Counted from the stretch's first letter, positions 41,987-51,529 are shown. The stretch is DNA of 64,000 nucleotides from PFJX01 sp040757575 (GCA_040757575.1 JBFLXA010000006.1:123776-187775); one strand, 5' to 3'. Numbers and translations: made by a program. The notes: a model not told the origin generated them from the letters alone.

Positions 41987-42768
41987 ACGCCCTTGCAGCG
42001 TGGCTGGCTGGCCTGTGTTTGGTCTTGGCCATGACGGGGTGTGGTAGCAGCAAGTACGCAGCCCCCGTCAGCGAACGTGCGGAAAAGGCCCGGGTGGCCA
42101 GCGACAGCAAACGCCTTTTGCCTCCCGTGCCGACGGGCTTCTACCGGGTTCAGCCCGGCGACACCCTGTTCAAAATCGCCTTCGACAAGGGACTGGATTT
42201 CAACGCCCTGGTCACCTGGAATGGGTTGGCCGACCCGAATCGTATCTTGGCGGGCATGCTGCTGCGTCTGACGCCTCCGCCGCTGGCAAATGGACGGCAG
42301 GGTGGGGTTGAATCGGCCAAAAGTGCTGTAACCGCAGCCTCAGGACCGGGAACCCAGACACCGGTGACCATGTCCACTGCTTCGTCTTTAGAAGTGCCTC
42401 CGGACCGCTGGCACTGGCCTATGAGCGGTCCCTTGTTGGCCCGTTTTGGCGAGGGCACCAGCAAGGGCCTGGACATCGCTGGCGAGAAAGGCCAGATGGT
42501 GCGGGCGGCGGCGACAGGCAAGGTGGTCTATGTGGGGGCCGGGTTGCGGGGGTATGGAAAACTCATCATCATCCGTCACGGAAAAAGTCTACTGTCTGCC
42601 TATGCACATCACGCCAGGATACTTGTCCAGGAAGGCCAGGAAGTGGCCCGGGGCCAGGTCATCGGCGAAGTGGGTGATACGGATACGGATCGCCTCAAGC
42701 TGCATTTCGAAATACGGGATTCGGGTGTGCCGGTGGACCCTCTCGGGCTCTTGCCACCAATGAGCTGA
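41983..42768 (+). CDS. nlpD: NlpD-like lipoprotein, LysM plus degenerate LytM (M23) domain
   Basis: 261 residues. Lipoprotein signal with lipobox AMTGC (residues 16-20), LysM domain (FYRVQPGDTLFKIAFDKGLD), an Ala/Ser/Thr linker, and a C-terminal M23 domain. The metal ligands are partly lost: KGLD replaces the HxxxD site and KLHFEIR the HxH, so it is probably non-catalytic and activates cell-division amidases like E. coli NlpD. It starts with TTG, overlapping the pcm stop (TTGA). rpoS follows after 4 bases; in enterics the main rpoS promoter lies inside nlpD. Confidence 0.92.
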   Translation: MNALAAWLAGLCLVLAMTGCGSSKYAAPVSERAEKARVASDSKRLLPPVPTGFYRVQPGDTLFKIAFDKGLDFNALVTWNGLADPNRILAGMLLRLTPPPLANGRQGGVESAKSAVTAASGPGTQTPVTMSTASSLEVPPDRWHWPMSGPLLARFGEGTSKGLDIAGEKGQMVRAAATGKVVYVGAGLRGYGKLIIIRHGKSLLSAYAHHARILVQEGQEVARGQVIGEVGDTDTDRLKLHFEIRDSGVPVDPLGLLPPMS

Positions 42769-42772
42769 GGCG

Positions 42773-43741
42773 ATGGACAAACGCGGTACAGGTACAGCGA
42801 AAGGCGAGATGCAGGAAGAAGACCACCTCGAACCGGAGTCGGAACAGGATGCGCCCGAAGTGTTGGAAGAACGGAGCCGCGCCCAATCTGAAGCCGATTA
42901 CGAATATGACGAACTGCCCGATGTCACCCAGCTGTATCTGAACGAGATCGGCCGGGAAAAGCTGCTGACGCCGGAACAGGAGCTGGCCTTGTCCACCCGG
43001 GTCCGGCAGGGGGATTTCGACGCCCGCCAGAAGATGATCGAGCACAACCTGCGGCTGGTGGTGAACATCGCCAAGCATTACGTGAACCGGGGTTTGTCCC
43101 TGCTGGATCTTATTGAAGAGGGCAACCTGGGCCTCATGCACGCCCTGGAGAAATTCGAGCCGGAGCGGGGGTTCCGCTTCTCCACCTATGCCACCTGGTG
43201 GATACGGCAGAACATCGAGCGGGCCATCATGAACCAGTCCCGCACCATCCGCCTGCCGGTGCACATCATCAAGGAACTGAACATCTACCTGCGGGCCCAG
43301 CGGCACCTGGAGATGCATGGCGTGCCCGACGCCGGACCGGACGAAATTGCTGCCCTCACCGGACACCCTCTGGAGGATGTGCGGCGCATCATGGCCCTGA
43401 ACGAGCGGGTGGCCTCCCTGGATGCCCCCCTGGATATCGACCCCTCCCTGTCCGTGGGCGAAGCCATTGCCGACGAGCATTCCGAGCAGCCCGAAGACAT
43501 GCTGCAGCTGGCGGAGGTGGAGCAATACGTGCGGGAATGGCTGGACGAGTTGCCGGAGCGGCATCGCTGGGTCATCGAACGCCGTTTCGGTCTCAATGAC
43601 CAGGACGTCGCCACTCTGGAAGAGCTGGCGGAACATCTCAGCGTGACCCGGGAGCGGGTGCGCCAGATCCAGCTGGAGGCCTTGCAGTCCCTGCGCCGCA
43701 TCCTGCGCCGCCGGGGCATGTCCAAGGATGGCCTGCTCTGA
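42773..43741 (+). CDS. rpoS: RNA polymerase sigma factor RpoS
   Basis: 322 residues, stationary-phase and general stress sigma factor. Region 1.2 (YLNEIGREKLLTPEQE), 2.1-2.2 (MIEHNLRLVVNIAKHY, LLDLIEEGNLGLMHALEKFE), 2.3-2.4 (FRFSTYATWWIRQNIERAI), region 3, and the 4.2 helix-turn-helix (LSVTRERVRQIQLEAL). No 1.1 domain, as expected for RpoS as against RpoD. The context nlpD-rpoS confirms it. Confidence 0.97.
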   Translation: MDKRGTGTAKGEMQEEDHLEPESEQDAPEVLEERSRAQSEADYEYDELPDVTQLYLNEIGREKLLTPEQELALSTRVRQGDFDARQKMIEHNLRLVVNIAKHYVNRGLSLLDLIEEGNLGLMHALEKFEPERGFRFSTYATWWIRQNIERAIMNQSRTIRLPVHIIKELNIYLRAQRHLEMHGVPDAGPDEIAALTGHPLEDVRRIMALNERVASLDAPLDIDPSLSVGEAIADEHSEQPEDMLQLAEVEQYVREWLDELPERHRWVIERRFGLNDQDVATLEELAEHLSVTRERVRQIQLEALQSLRRILRRRGMSKDGLL

Positions 43742-44412
43742 TGCAGGGGCCTGCGGTCGTCCGTCCGGACTGGCAGGGCATTGATACGGTCCTGCTGGAC
43801 ATGGATGGCACCCTGCTGGATCTGCATTACGACAACCACTTCTGGCAGGTCTACGTGCCGGAAAAGTATGCCGAGCACCATGGCCTGCCCCCGGACGAAG
43901 CCCATGCGGAATGTTTCCGCCGCTACAGCGCCAAGGCAGGCACCCTGGACTGGTATTGCGTGGATTACTGGACCGAACAACTGCAACTGGACATCGCCCG
44001 GTTGAAGGCCGAGGTTGCCCATCTCATCGCCGTGCATCCGGACGTGCCGGAATTTCTGGAGGCGATTCGTCGGGCAGGCAAACGGGTGGCCCTGGTGACC
44101 AATGCCCACCGCAAGAGTCTCAACCTGAAAATGGACCGCACCGGACTGCATGTGCATTTCGACGCCATGTACGTGTCCCATGAGCTGGGTCTGGCCAAGG
44201 AAGACCACGCCTTCTGGCAGGCCTTGCAGGCGGTGGAACCCTACGATGCCAGCCGCACCCTCCTGGTGGATGACAGCCTGCCCGTGTTGCGATCTGCTCG
44301 GCAGGGGGGCATTGCCCATCTGCGTGCCGTGTACCAGCCGGACACCCGTCAGCCCGACAAGGATGTGGCAGAGTTCCTCGCCATACGGCACTTTCGCGAG
44401 ATACTGCCATGA
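43741..44412 (+). CDS. HAD-family hydrolase, GMP/IMP nucleotidase-like (YrfG type)
   Basis: 223 residues. HAD motif I LLDMDGTLLD (nucleophile Asp20, acid Asp22), motif II LVTNAHR, motif IV LLVDDSLPVLRSA. The segment LLDLHYDNHFW after motif I is typical of the E. coli YrfG purine-nucleotidase group. It overlaps the rpoS stop by one base (TGATG) and the next gene by ATGA. Confidence 0.85.
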   Translation: MQGPAVVRPDWQGIDTVLLDMDGTLLDLHYDNHFWQVYVPEKYAEHHGLPPDEAHAECFRRYSAKAGTLDWYCVDYWTEQLQLDIARLKAEVAHLIAVHPDVPEFLEAIRRAGKRVALVTNAHRKSLNLKMDRTGLHVHFDAMYVSHELGLAKEDHAFWQALQAVEPYDASRTLLVDDSLPVLRSARQGGIAHLRAVYQPDTRQPDKDVAEFLAIRHFREILP

Positions 44413-45101
44413 CGATCCAGCCCGGAAGTCTTGAAATGCAGGGTCTGCGGCGCTGCTACCTGTTTTCCGGACTGGAGGAAGGTCAGTTTGCCGAGATTCT
44501 GGAGCATGCCAGCATTGTGGATTTGCCTCAGGGGCAGATATTGTTCAGCCAGGGGGATCCTGCCCAGGCTTTCTACTGGGTGGCGGAAGGGGTCATGCGC
44601 CTCTACCGGGCTTCGCCCCAGGGAGACGAAAAGGTCATTGAATTGGTGGGGGCCAACCGGCTGTTTGCCGAGGCGGTGCTGTTCATGGGCGGACAGTATC
44701 CGGTCAACGCCGCCGCCCAGGTGCCCACCCGGCTGGTGGCCTTCGATGGGCGCAGTTTCAAGTCCTGGCTGACCCGGGATGCCCAGCGTTGCTTTCTGCT
44801 GATGGCCGGCATGAGCGCCCGGCTCCACAAGCTGGTCAACGAAATTGACCATCTGACCCTGATGAAGGGGGCCGACCGGTTGTTGCAGTACCTGCTGGAT
44901 CATTCGGATCCGGATGATTCCGGGCGTCAGAAAGTGGAATGGGAGGCCCCCAAACAGGTCATTGCCTCCCGCATTGGCGTCAAGCCGGAAACGCTATCCC
45001 GCTTGCTACACAAGCTGAGCGACCAGGGGTGCATCGAACTGGACAGCAACAGTGTCTACATCAAGGACAGTGCCCGGCTCATGCTGGGCAGCCTGGACTG
45101 A
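44409..45101 (+). CDS. Crp/Fnr-family transcriptional regulator
   Basis: 230 residues. N-terminal cyclic-nucleotide-binding fold (FSQGDPAQAFYWVAEGVMRL) and C-terminal winged helix (KQVIASRIGVKPETLSRLLH). It lacks the cysteine cluster of Fnr, having only one cysteine near the N-terminus, and resembles the DNR/NnrR side of the family that responds to nitric oxide through haem. That subgroup assignment is tentative. Coupled to the HAD gene by ATGA overlap. Confidence 0.85.
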   Translation: MTIQPGSLEMQGLRRCYLFSGLEEGQFAEILEHASIVDLPQGQILFSQGDPAQAFYWVAEGVMRLYRASPQGDEKVIELVGANRLFAEAVLFMGGQYPVNAAAQVPTRLVAFDGRSFKSWLTRDAQRCFLLMAGMSARLHKLVNEIDHLTLMKGADRLLQYLLDHSDPDDSGRQKVEWEAPKQVIASRIGVKPETLSRLLHKLSDQGCIELDSNSVYIKDSARLMLGSLD

Positions 45102-45134
45102 TCCGACCTGGGCCCGCAACCGGCCGGTTCCGGT

Positions 45135-45506
45135 TCAGGGATTCAGCAGCAGGGCGGCCGCCACCCGCCGGCCTTCTCCGGCCAGTATGTTGTAGGTGCG
45201 GCAGGCAGCCGGGGTGTTCATGATCTCCACGCCGATGCGAGCGGCGATGAGGTGCCGGTAGACGGCCGGTGCCGGAAAACGTTGGCTGGGGCCCGTACCC
45301 AGCAACAGGATCTCCGGTGCCCGCAGGGCCACGGCATCGAAATCCGGGCTCGACAGGCTGGACCAGTTGCCGGGCCAGTCCGCCACCAGTTCATCCGGCA
45401 GGATGATGAGACTGGTTTCGTGCCGGACACCGTTGACCAGCACATGGTCCGGCCCGTAACCCGTGATGAGAAAGCGAACGGCGGAGCGGTCCAGATGGAG
45501 TTTCAT
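45135..45506 (-). CDS. Mth938-like (DUF498) protein
   Basis: 123 residues from ATG 45506. Conserved small fold related to the NDUFAF3/Mth938 family: ITGYGPDHVLVNG, APEILLLGTGPSQRFPAP, and EIMNTPAACRTYNILAGEGR. Molecular function unknown. A longer frame upstream would cross the alaA promoter region and start, so it is not used. Transcribed divergently from alaA. Confidence 0.88.
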   Translation of the reverse strand: MKLHLDRSAVRFLITGYGPDHVLVNGVRHETSLIILPDELVADWPGNWSSLSSPDFDAVALRAPEILLLGTGPSQRFPAPAVYRHLIAARIGVEIMNTPAACRTYNILAGEGRRVAAALLLNP

Positions 45507-45614
45507 TGCGGCAGCACAGTGAGGGAGGATTGAGGGGCAGGAGCAGGGGATTGAAGCGGGAAAACCGCCTTTTTCGGGTAAAATCCTCCCCTTTATACCT
45601 CGCGCCGCGCTTCC

Positions 45615-46841
45615 ATGCAGCCCATCCTGAAATCCGCCAAGCTCGCCAATGTGTGCTACGACATCCGTGGCCCAGTGATGGCACGCGCCCGGCAGATGGA
45701 GGAGGAGGGCCACCGCATCATCAAACTGAACATTGGCAACCCGGCCACCTTCGGTTTCGACGCGCCGGAAGAGATCGTCCAGGACGTGATCCGCAATCTG
45801 CCTTCGGCGGCCGGGTATTCAGAATCCAAGGGTGTCTTCGCGGCTCGCAAGGCCATCATGCACTACACCCAGGAAAAGCAGATTCCCGGGGTGCGGGTGG
45901 AGGACATCTACATCGGCAACGGCGTGTCCGAGCTGATCGTCATGACCATGCAGGCCCTGCTGGATTCCGGCGACGAAGTGCTGGTGCCCGCCCCGGACTA
46001 CCCTCTGTGGACGGCGGCCGTGAGCCTGGGGGGCGGCACGCCCCGGCACTACATTTGCGACGAGGGCAGCGGCTGGCTGCCGGACCTGGACGACATCCGC
46101 CGCAAGGTCACGCCCAATACCCGGGCCATCGTCGTAATCAACCCTAACAACCCCACCGGCGCCCTGTATCCCCGGGAAATCCTGGAGGGGATCGTGGAGA
46201 TCGCCCGCCAGTATCAGCTCATCGTCTATGCCGACGAGATCTACGACAAGGTGCTCTACGACGGCAACCAGCACACCTCCATTGCCTCCCTGGCAGATGA
46301 CGTGCTGTTCGTCACCTTCAACGGCCTGTCGAAGAACTACCGGGCCTGCGGCTACAGGGCCGGCTGGGCCATCGTCTCCGGCGAGCGCAAGCACGCCAAG
46401 GACTATATCGACGGCCTGGATATCCTGGCATCCATGCGGTTGTGCTCCAACGTGCCCGCGCAGTTCGGCATCCAGACGGCCCTGGGAGGCTATCAGAGCA
46501 TCAACGAGCTGGTGGCGCCCGGAGGCCGGCTGTGCAAGCAGCGGGACACGGCCTGGGAACTACTGAGCTCCATTCCAGGGGTGACCTGTGTCAAACCCCA
46601 GGCGGCCATGTACCTGTTCCCCCGGCTGGACCCCAAGGTCTATCCCATCGCCAACGACCAGCAGTTCATCATGGACCTGCTGTTGCAGGAAAAGGTGCTG
46701 GTGGTCCAGGGCACTGGCTTCAACTGGCCCCACCCCGATCATTTCCGGGTGGTCTTCCTTCCCAACGTTGACGACCTCCACGACGCCATCGGCCGCATCG
46801 CCCGCTTCCTGGAGCAATACCGCAAGCGCCACGGAACCTGA
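45615..46841 (+). CDS. alaA: Alanine transaminase AlaA
   Basis: 408 residues, PLP-dependent class I aminotransferase making alanine from pyruvate and glutamate. Lys240 in FNGLSKNYRACGYRAGW is the PLP lysine; NPNNPTGALYP and YADEIYDKVLYDG are also family patterns. AlaA directly before hom is a common betaproteobacterial arrangement. ATG 45615 gives the canonical MQPILKSAKLANVCYDIRG start. Confidence 0.94.
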   Translation: MQPILKSAKLANVCYDIRGPVMARARQMEEEGHRIIKLNIGNPATFGFDAPEEIVQDVIRNLPSAAGYSESKGVFAARKAIMHYTQEKQIPGVRVEDIYIGNGVSELIVMTMQALLDSGDEVLVPAPDYPLWTAAVSLGGGTPRHYICDEGSGWLPDLDDIRRKVTPNTRAIVVINPNNPTGALYPREILEGIVEIARQYQLIVYADEIYDKVLYDGNQHTSIASLADDVLFVTFNGLSKNYRACGYRAGWAIVSGERKHAKDYIDGLDILASMRLCSNVPAQFGIQTALGGYQSINELVAPGGRLCKQRDTAWELLSSIPGVTCVKPQAAMYLFPRLDPKVYPIANDQQFIMDLLLQEKVLVVQGTGFNWPHPDHFRVVFLPNVDDLHDAIGRIARFLEQYRKRHGT

Positions 46842-46891
46842 TTCAGCCGATCGTCCGGTGGGACGGGGCGAACTCGATCCCGCCCCAGACG

Positions 46892-46919
46892 CTCCACTCT
46901 CCACTTACCACTCTCCACT
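46892..46919. repeat. Four tandem 7-bp repeats before hom
   Basis: CTCCACT, CTCCACT, TACCACT, CTCCACT follow without gaps, ending six bases before the hom ATG. They occupy the place of the ribosome site, and no purine-rich site is visible between them and the start. Copy-number change could alter hom translation. Confidence 0.75.
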
Positions 46920-46925
46920 CTGACC

Positions 46926-48239
46926 ATGAAACCCATCAACGTAGGACTCCTCGGCATCGGCACCGTCGGCGGCGGCACCTGGACCGTGTTGAATCGCAAC
47001 CAGGAAGAGATCACCCGCCGCGCGGGCCGGCCCATCGCCATCACCCGAGTGGCAGACCGCAACCTTGAACTGGCCCGCCAGATCACTGGCGGCAAGGCTC
47101 ACGTGACCGATGACGCCTTCGACCTGGTGCGGGACCCGTCCATCGACATCGTCGTGGAGCTCATCGGCGGTTACACAGTGGCCCGGGATCTGGTCATGGA
47201 AGCCATCGCGCACGGCAAGCACGTGGTCACCGCCAACAAGGCCCTGCTGGCCGTGCATGGCAACGAAATCTTCGCCGCAGCCCAGCAGAAGGGCGTCATG
47301 GTGGCCTTCGAAGCTGCCGTGGCCGGGGGCATACCCATCATCAAGGCCCTGCGGGAAGGCCTTTCGGCCAACCGCATTCAATGGCTGGCGGGCATCATCA
47401 ACGGCACCACAAACTTCATCCTGTCCGAGATGCGGGACAAGGGCCTGTCCTTTAATGCCGTGCTCAAGGAGGCCCAGCGCCTGGGTTATGCCGAGGCGGA
47501 CCCCACCTTCGACATCGAAGGCATTGACGCGGCCCACAAGGCCACCCTCATGGCCTCCATCGCCTTCGGCGTGCCGGTTCAGTTCGACAAGGCCCATGTG
47601 GAAGGCATCACCAAGCTGGAGGCCACCGACATCCGTTACGCGGAGGAACTCGGCTACCGCATCAAGCTGTTGGGCATCGCCAAGCGCCGGGAGCAGGGGG
47701 TGGAATTGCGGGTGCATCCCACCCTGGTGCCGGAAAAACGGCTCATCGCCAATGTGGAAGGTGCCATGAACGCCGTGCTGGTCTGGGGCGACGCCGTGGG
47801 TGCCACCCTTTACTATGGCAAGGGCGCCGGCGCGGAGCCTACCGCCAGCGCCGTGATCGCCGACATCGTCGATGTGACCCGTCTGCATACGGCCGACCCC
47901 AAGAACCGGGTACCCCACCTGGCCTTCCAGCCGGACCAGATGACCAATCTGCCCATCCTGCCCCTGGAGGAGGTGGAAACCGCCTACTACTTGCGCATGC
48001 GGGCCCTGGACAAGCCGGGGGTGCTGGCGGACGTGACACGCATTCTGGCGGACCTCTCCATCTCCATCGACGCCATGTTGCAGAAAGAGCCGGCGGAAGG
48101 GGAAGACCAGACCGATGTGGTGATCCTCACCCACCTGGCCCGGGAAAAGGACGTCAACGGGGCCATCCACAAGATCGAAGCCCTGGACAGCATCCACGGC
48201 AAGGTTACCCGCATACGCATGGAAGAGCTGAAGGGCTAG
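46926..48239 (+). CDS. hom: Homoserine dehydrogenase
   Basis: 437 residues. NAD(P) loop GLLGIGTVGGG (residues 8-17), catalytic region GIINGTTNFILSEM with YAEADPTFDIEGIDAAHKA, and a C-terminal ACT domain (LRMRALDKPGVLADVTRIL) for threonine feedback. Makes homoserine for threonine and methionine. thrC lies 1.4 kb downstream, with a signalling gene between. Confidence 0.97.
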   Translation: MKPINVGLLGIGTVGGGTWTVLNRNQEEITRRAGRPIAITRVADRNLELARQITGGKAHVTDDAFDLVRDPSIDIVVELIGGYTVARDLVMEAIAHGKHVVTANKALLAVHGNEIFAAAQQKGVMVAFEAAVAGGIPIIKALREGLSANRIQWLAGIINGTTNFILSEMRDKGLSFNAVLKEAQRLGYAEADPTFDIEGIDAAHKATLMASIAFGVPVQFDKAHVEGITKLEATDIRYAEELGYRIKLLGIAKRREQGVELRVHPTLVPEKRLIANVEGAMNAVLVWGDAVGATLYYGKGAGAEPTASAVIADIVDVTRLHTADPKNRVPHLAFQPDQMTNLPILPLEEVETAYYLRMRALDKPGVLADVTRILADLSISIDAMLQKEPAEGEDQTDVVILTHLAREKDVNGAIHKIEALDSIHGKVTRIRMEELKG

Positions 48240-48358
48240 GCTCCTGCCGATTTCGGCGGGTATGCATTGCCTCACACTTGATATGGGCCCCAGGGGCTAG
48301 CATGTCACCCTTGTTGCCCGGCTAGGGGGCCGGGCGGCGTAAGGACAGGAGCGGACCA

Positions 48359-49636
48359 ATGCAGCAGGAATTCGACCGGCATGGCCTGATTCGGCTCTTC
48401 GAGCGCTATCGCAGTCACTACTCGGGTTCTCCCTTGTCGTGCGAGTGCGGCCAGCGTCACCCCAATCAGAATTTCAACCAGCAGGAGCTGGTGGGATGCC
48501 TGGTGGAAGCCCTTGTGGATGACAGCGAGGAAGCCTGTCTGGCCCTGGTGGCGCGCATGTGCCAGGCCAATGTGCCTTTCATGATCGTCGCTCACGAAGT
48601 GACTTTCCTGCGGGATGCACTGATCCACCTGGCTGTAGACGAAGCGGATACTGCAGCTGTCAGTTCAGCCGTCACCTTCTTCGACCACCTGATGGACGAT
48701 CTGGCCAGTGAGTTTCTGCGGGATTTCCTTAAACTGCTCGCCGGCCGTAACCATAGCCGCCTGCGCCATATCTCCGAACTCACCGAAAAGAACCTCCTGG
48801 TGCATTTCGAGAAACACTTGCACTGGATGGATCAACTGACCGGGGCAGTTGCCGAACGGAACGTGGCAGCCATGCCGGAAACCCACCCTGAACGGTGCGA
48901 GTTCGGAAAATGGCTCCACAGCGAAGGGGCGGCCCTTATCCGGGACAAGAGCCACTTTCGGCAGATCGTGCGGGTTCACGACTCCATGCACCACGTGGTC
49001 CAGGAAATGGTGCCAGTCATGGGACTGGAAGCGGACAGCCTGCCCCTCTACGCTTTGCTGAAGAAAGCTGAAAACCACTCCCTTGACCTGGGCAACGAGA
49101 TCTCCCTGCTCAACAGCATGGTCATCATGAGCGTCTACAGCAAGGATGCGCTGACCGGCCTGCTGACCCGGCGCAACCTGGAACGCATCCTGGTGAACCA
49201 ACTGGAGATATCCCGGGCCACGGAAACCCCTTTCTGCCTGCTGATGTGCGACCTGGACCACTTCAAGCGCATCAACGATGACCATGGCCACACGGTCGGC
49301 GACTTGGCCATCGTCCACTTTGCCGGCTTGGTGCGGGCGGCCATGCGCCAGTCTGACCTGCTGTTCCGCTACGGTGGCGAGGAGTTCCTGGCGGTGTTAC
49401 CCGCCACGCCCTACGACCAGGGGCGGAAGATCGCCGAAAAGCTGCGTCTGTTGCTGAAAGATTCGCCTCTGGCGACCAAGGATGTTCAGATTGATTTGCG
49501 GGCCAGTTTCGGCTTGCTCGAAGTGCATGGCAGCAAGGTATCCTTCATCGATACCGAACTGGTGCGGGAGCTGATCCAGGAATGTGACCAGCGCCTGTAT
49601 CTGGCCAAGCACCGGGGCCGGGACCAGATCGCCTGA
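48359..49636 (+). CDS. Diguanylate cyclase with zinc-binding CZB domain (DgcZ-like)
   Basis: 425 residues. N-terminal helical domain (1-130) of unknown fold with cysteines at 28 and 30. The middle (about 145-225) matches the chemoreceptor zinc-binding CZB domain: HLHWMDQL, CEFGKWL with Cys180, and later VHDSMHHVV histidines. C-terminal GGDEF domain with active site GGEEF (339-343) and the inhibitory I-site RQSD (330-333). It should make cyclic-di-GMP under zinc control as E. coli DgcZ does; the extra N-terminal domain is unlike DgcZ. No membrane span is visible, so it is cytoplasmic. Confidence 0.88.
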   Translation: MQQEFDRHGLIRLFERYRSHYSGSPLSCECGQRHPNQNFNQQELVGCLVEALVDDSEEACLALVARMCQANVPFMIVAHEVTFLRDALIHLAVDEADTAAVSSAVTFFDHLMDDLASEFLRDFLKLLAGRNHSRLRHISELTEKNLLVHFEKHLHWMDQLTGAVAERNVAAMPETHPERCEFGKWLHSEGAALIRDKSHFRQIVRVHDSMHHVVQEMVPVMGLEADSLPLYALLKKAENHSLDLGNEISLLNSMVIMSVYSKDALTGLLTRRNLERILVNQLEISRATETPFCLLMCDLDHFKRINDDHGHTVGDLAIVHFAGLVRAAMRQSDLLFRYGGEEFLAVLPATPYDQGRKIAEKLRLLLKDSPLATKDVQIDLRASFGLLEVHGSKVSFIDTELVRELIQECDQRLYLAKHRGRDQIA

Positions 49637-49680
49637 ATCCGACAACCCCATGTTTCGTAACGTAATTATTTAGGAATGCC

Positions 49681-51114
49681 ATGAAGTACCAGTCCACCCG
49701 GGGCAACGCGCCCGCCCTGTCTTTCCTGGAAATCCTGCTGGGGGGCCTGGCGCCGGACGGTGGCCTGTACCTCCCGGAGACCTATCCCCACTTTAGCCAG
49801 GACGATCTCGCGGCCCTGCGGACCATGGATTACCGGCAACTGGCTTTCGCCCTCCTGTCCCGTCTGGCGGACGACATCCCGGCGGTGGACCTTAAGGTCC
49901 TCATCGACAAGACCTATACCACCGAGGTATACAGCCACGGCCGTCCCGATTCGGACTTCAGTCAGATCACCCCGGTGCGCCGGCTGGAGGAGGGGCTTTA
50001 CCTGCTGGAACTGTCCAATGGCCCCACCCTGGCCTTCAAGGACATGGCCATGCAGTTGCTGGGCAACCTGTTCGAATACGCCCTGGACAAGGCCGGCCAG
50101 GACATCAACATCCTGGGCGCCACCTCCGGCGACACTGGCTCTGCCGCCGAATACGCCATGCGTGGCAAGCACAACGTGCGGGTCTTCATGCTCTCGCCGG
50201 AACACGGCATGACCCCGTTCCAGCAGGCCCAGATGTACAGCCTGCAGGACGCCAACATCTACAACATCGCCGTGCGGGGCGTCTTCGACGATTGCCAGGA
50301 CATCGTCAAGGCCGCTGCCAACGACCTGGAATTCAAGGCGAAATACCGCCTGGGGGCGGTGAACTCCATCAACTGGGCCCGGGTGGCCGCCCAGGTGATC
50401 TATTACTTCAAGGCCTATTTCGCCGTCACCACGGACAACAGCCAGAAGGTCAGCTTCTCCGTGCCTTCCGGCAATTTCGGCAACGTCTGCGCCGGCCACA
50501 TCGCCCGCATGATGGGACTGCCCATCCACCAGCTCATCGTCGCCACCAACGAAAACGACGTGCTGGACGAATTCTTCCGCACCGGCGTGTACCGGCCCCG
50601 CAAGTCTGCCGAGACGCTGCACACCTCCAGCCCCTCCATGGACATCTCCAAGGCCTCCAACTTCGAGCGTTTCATCGCCGACCTGACCGGCCGTAACAGT
50701 GCCACCGTGGCAGACCTCTGGCGCGCCGTGGACCAGGGCGACAGCTTCGACCTGAAGCACGATGGCCTGTTCGACCAGGTGCCCGCCTTCGGCCTGGTGT
50801 CCGGCAAGAGCACCCACGCCGACCGCCTGGCCACCATCCGCATGTGCTGGGAGAAATACGCCACGGTCATCGACACCCACACTGCCGACGGCCTCAAGGT
50901 GGGCTTGGAGCACCGGCAGCCGGGCATCCCCCTGGTGTGCCTGGAGACCGCCTTGCCGGCCAAGTTCGAAGAGACCATCGTCGAGGCCCTGGGCCGCAAG
51001 CCGGAACGTCCTTCCGGCATGGAGAACATCGAAACCCTGCCCCGGCGGGTGGAGGTGATGGATGCCGACGCCGGCGCCATCAAGGCCTTCATCGCCCGCC
51101 ACGCCAACGACTGA
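49681..51114 (+). CDS. thrC: Threonine synthase
   Basis: 477 residues. PLP lysine Lys120 in LAFKDMAMQLLG; GATSGDTGSAAEYAM, SVPSGNFGNVCAGHIARMMG and the N-terminal MKYQSTRGNAPALSF identify the family. Converts O-phosphohomoserine to threonine. Completes the hom-thrC pair. Confidence 0.97.
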   Translation: MKYQSTRGNAPALSFLEILLGGLAPDGGLYLPETYPHFSQDDLAALRTMDYRQLAFALLSRLADDIPAVDLKVLIDKTYTTEVYSHGRPDSDFSQITPVRRLEEGLYLLELSNGPTLAFKDMAMQLLGNLFEYALDKAGQDINILGATSGDTGSAAEYAMRGKHNVRVFMLSPEHGMTPFQQAQMYSLQDANIYNIAVRGVFDDCQDIVKAAANDLEFKAKYRLGAVNSINWARVAAQVIYYFKAYFAVTTDNSQKVSFSVPSGNFGNVCAGHIARMMGLPIHQLIVATNENDVLDEFFRTGVYRPRKSAETLHTSSPSMDISKASNFERFIADLTGRNSATVADLWRAVDQGDSFDLKHDGLFDQVPAFGLVSGKSTHADRLATIRMCWEKYATVIDTHTADGLKVGLEHRQPGIPLVCLETALPAKFEETIVEALGRKPERPSGMENIETLPRRVEVMDADAGAIKAFIARHAND

Positions 51115-51136
51115 CTCGCATGCCGGGTGCATCGTC

Positions 51137-51529
51137 ATGAGGCTCTGGGGAAACCTCCTGGCCCTGGTGGCCCTGCTTCTGGCCTTCTGGCTGGGGGCGG
51201 CACCGGATCCTGTTGTCCCGCCGGGGCAGTCGGCAGCGGTTGCAGAGGAGATCGGGGAGACCATCTCCCTCGCCCAACTGCCGGAGGAAGGCCGCCAGAC
51301 CCTGATGTTCATCAAGCAAGGGGGGCCTTTTCCCTACAGCAAGGACGGCACGGTGTTCCAGAACCGGGAAGGCCGCTTGCCAGACCGGCAGCGGGGCTAC
51401 TACCGGGAATACACCGTACCCACGCCGGGCCTGTCCCACCGGGGCGCCCTGCGCATCGTCTCCGGCCAGGAGGGTGACCACTGGTACACCCAGGACCATT
51501 ACCGCAGCTTCAAACGGATACAGGAATGA
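51137..51529 (+). CDS. Secreted guanyl-type ribonuclease (barnase/RNase Sa family)
   Basis: 130 residues from ATG 51137. An N-terminal hydrophobic segment (LLALVALLLAFWLGAA) serves as signal peptide or anchor. The RNase domain (about 48-130) has FQNREGRLP, then the catalytic set Glu91 (YREYTVPTPG), Arg106 (RGALRIVSG) and His121 (TQDHYRSF) with barnase-like spacing of 15 and 15. It cleaves single-stranded RNA after G in characterised relatives. It overlaps the barstar gene by ATGA, so nuclease and inhibitor are made together. Confidence 0.9.
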   Translation: MRLWGNLLALVALLLAFWLGAAPDPVVPPGQSAAVAEEIGETISLAQLPEEGRQTLMFIKQGGPFPYSKDGTVFQNREGRLPDRQRGYYREYTVPTPGLSHRGALRIVSGQEGDHWYTQDHYRSFKRIQE

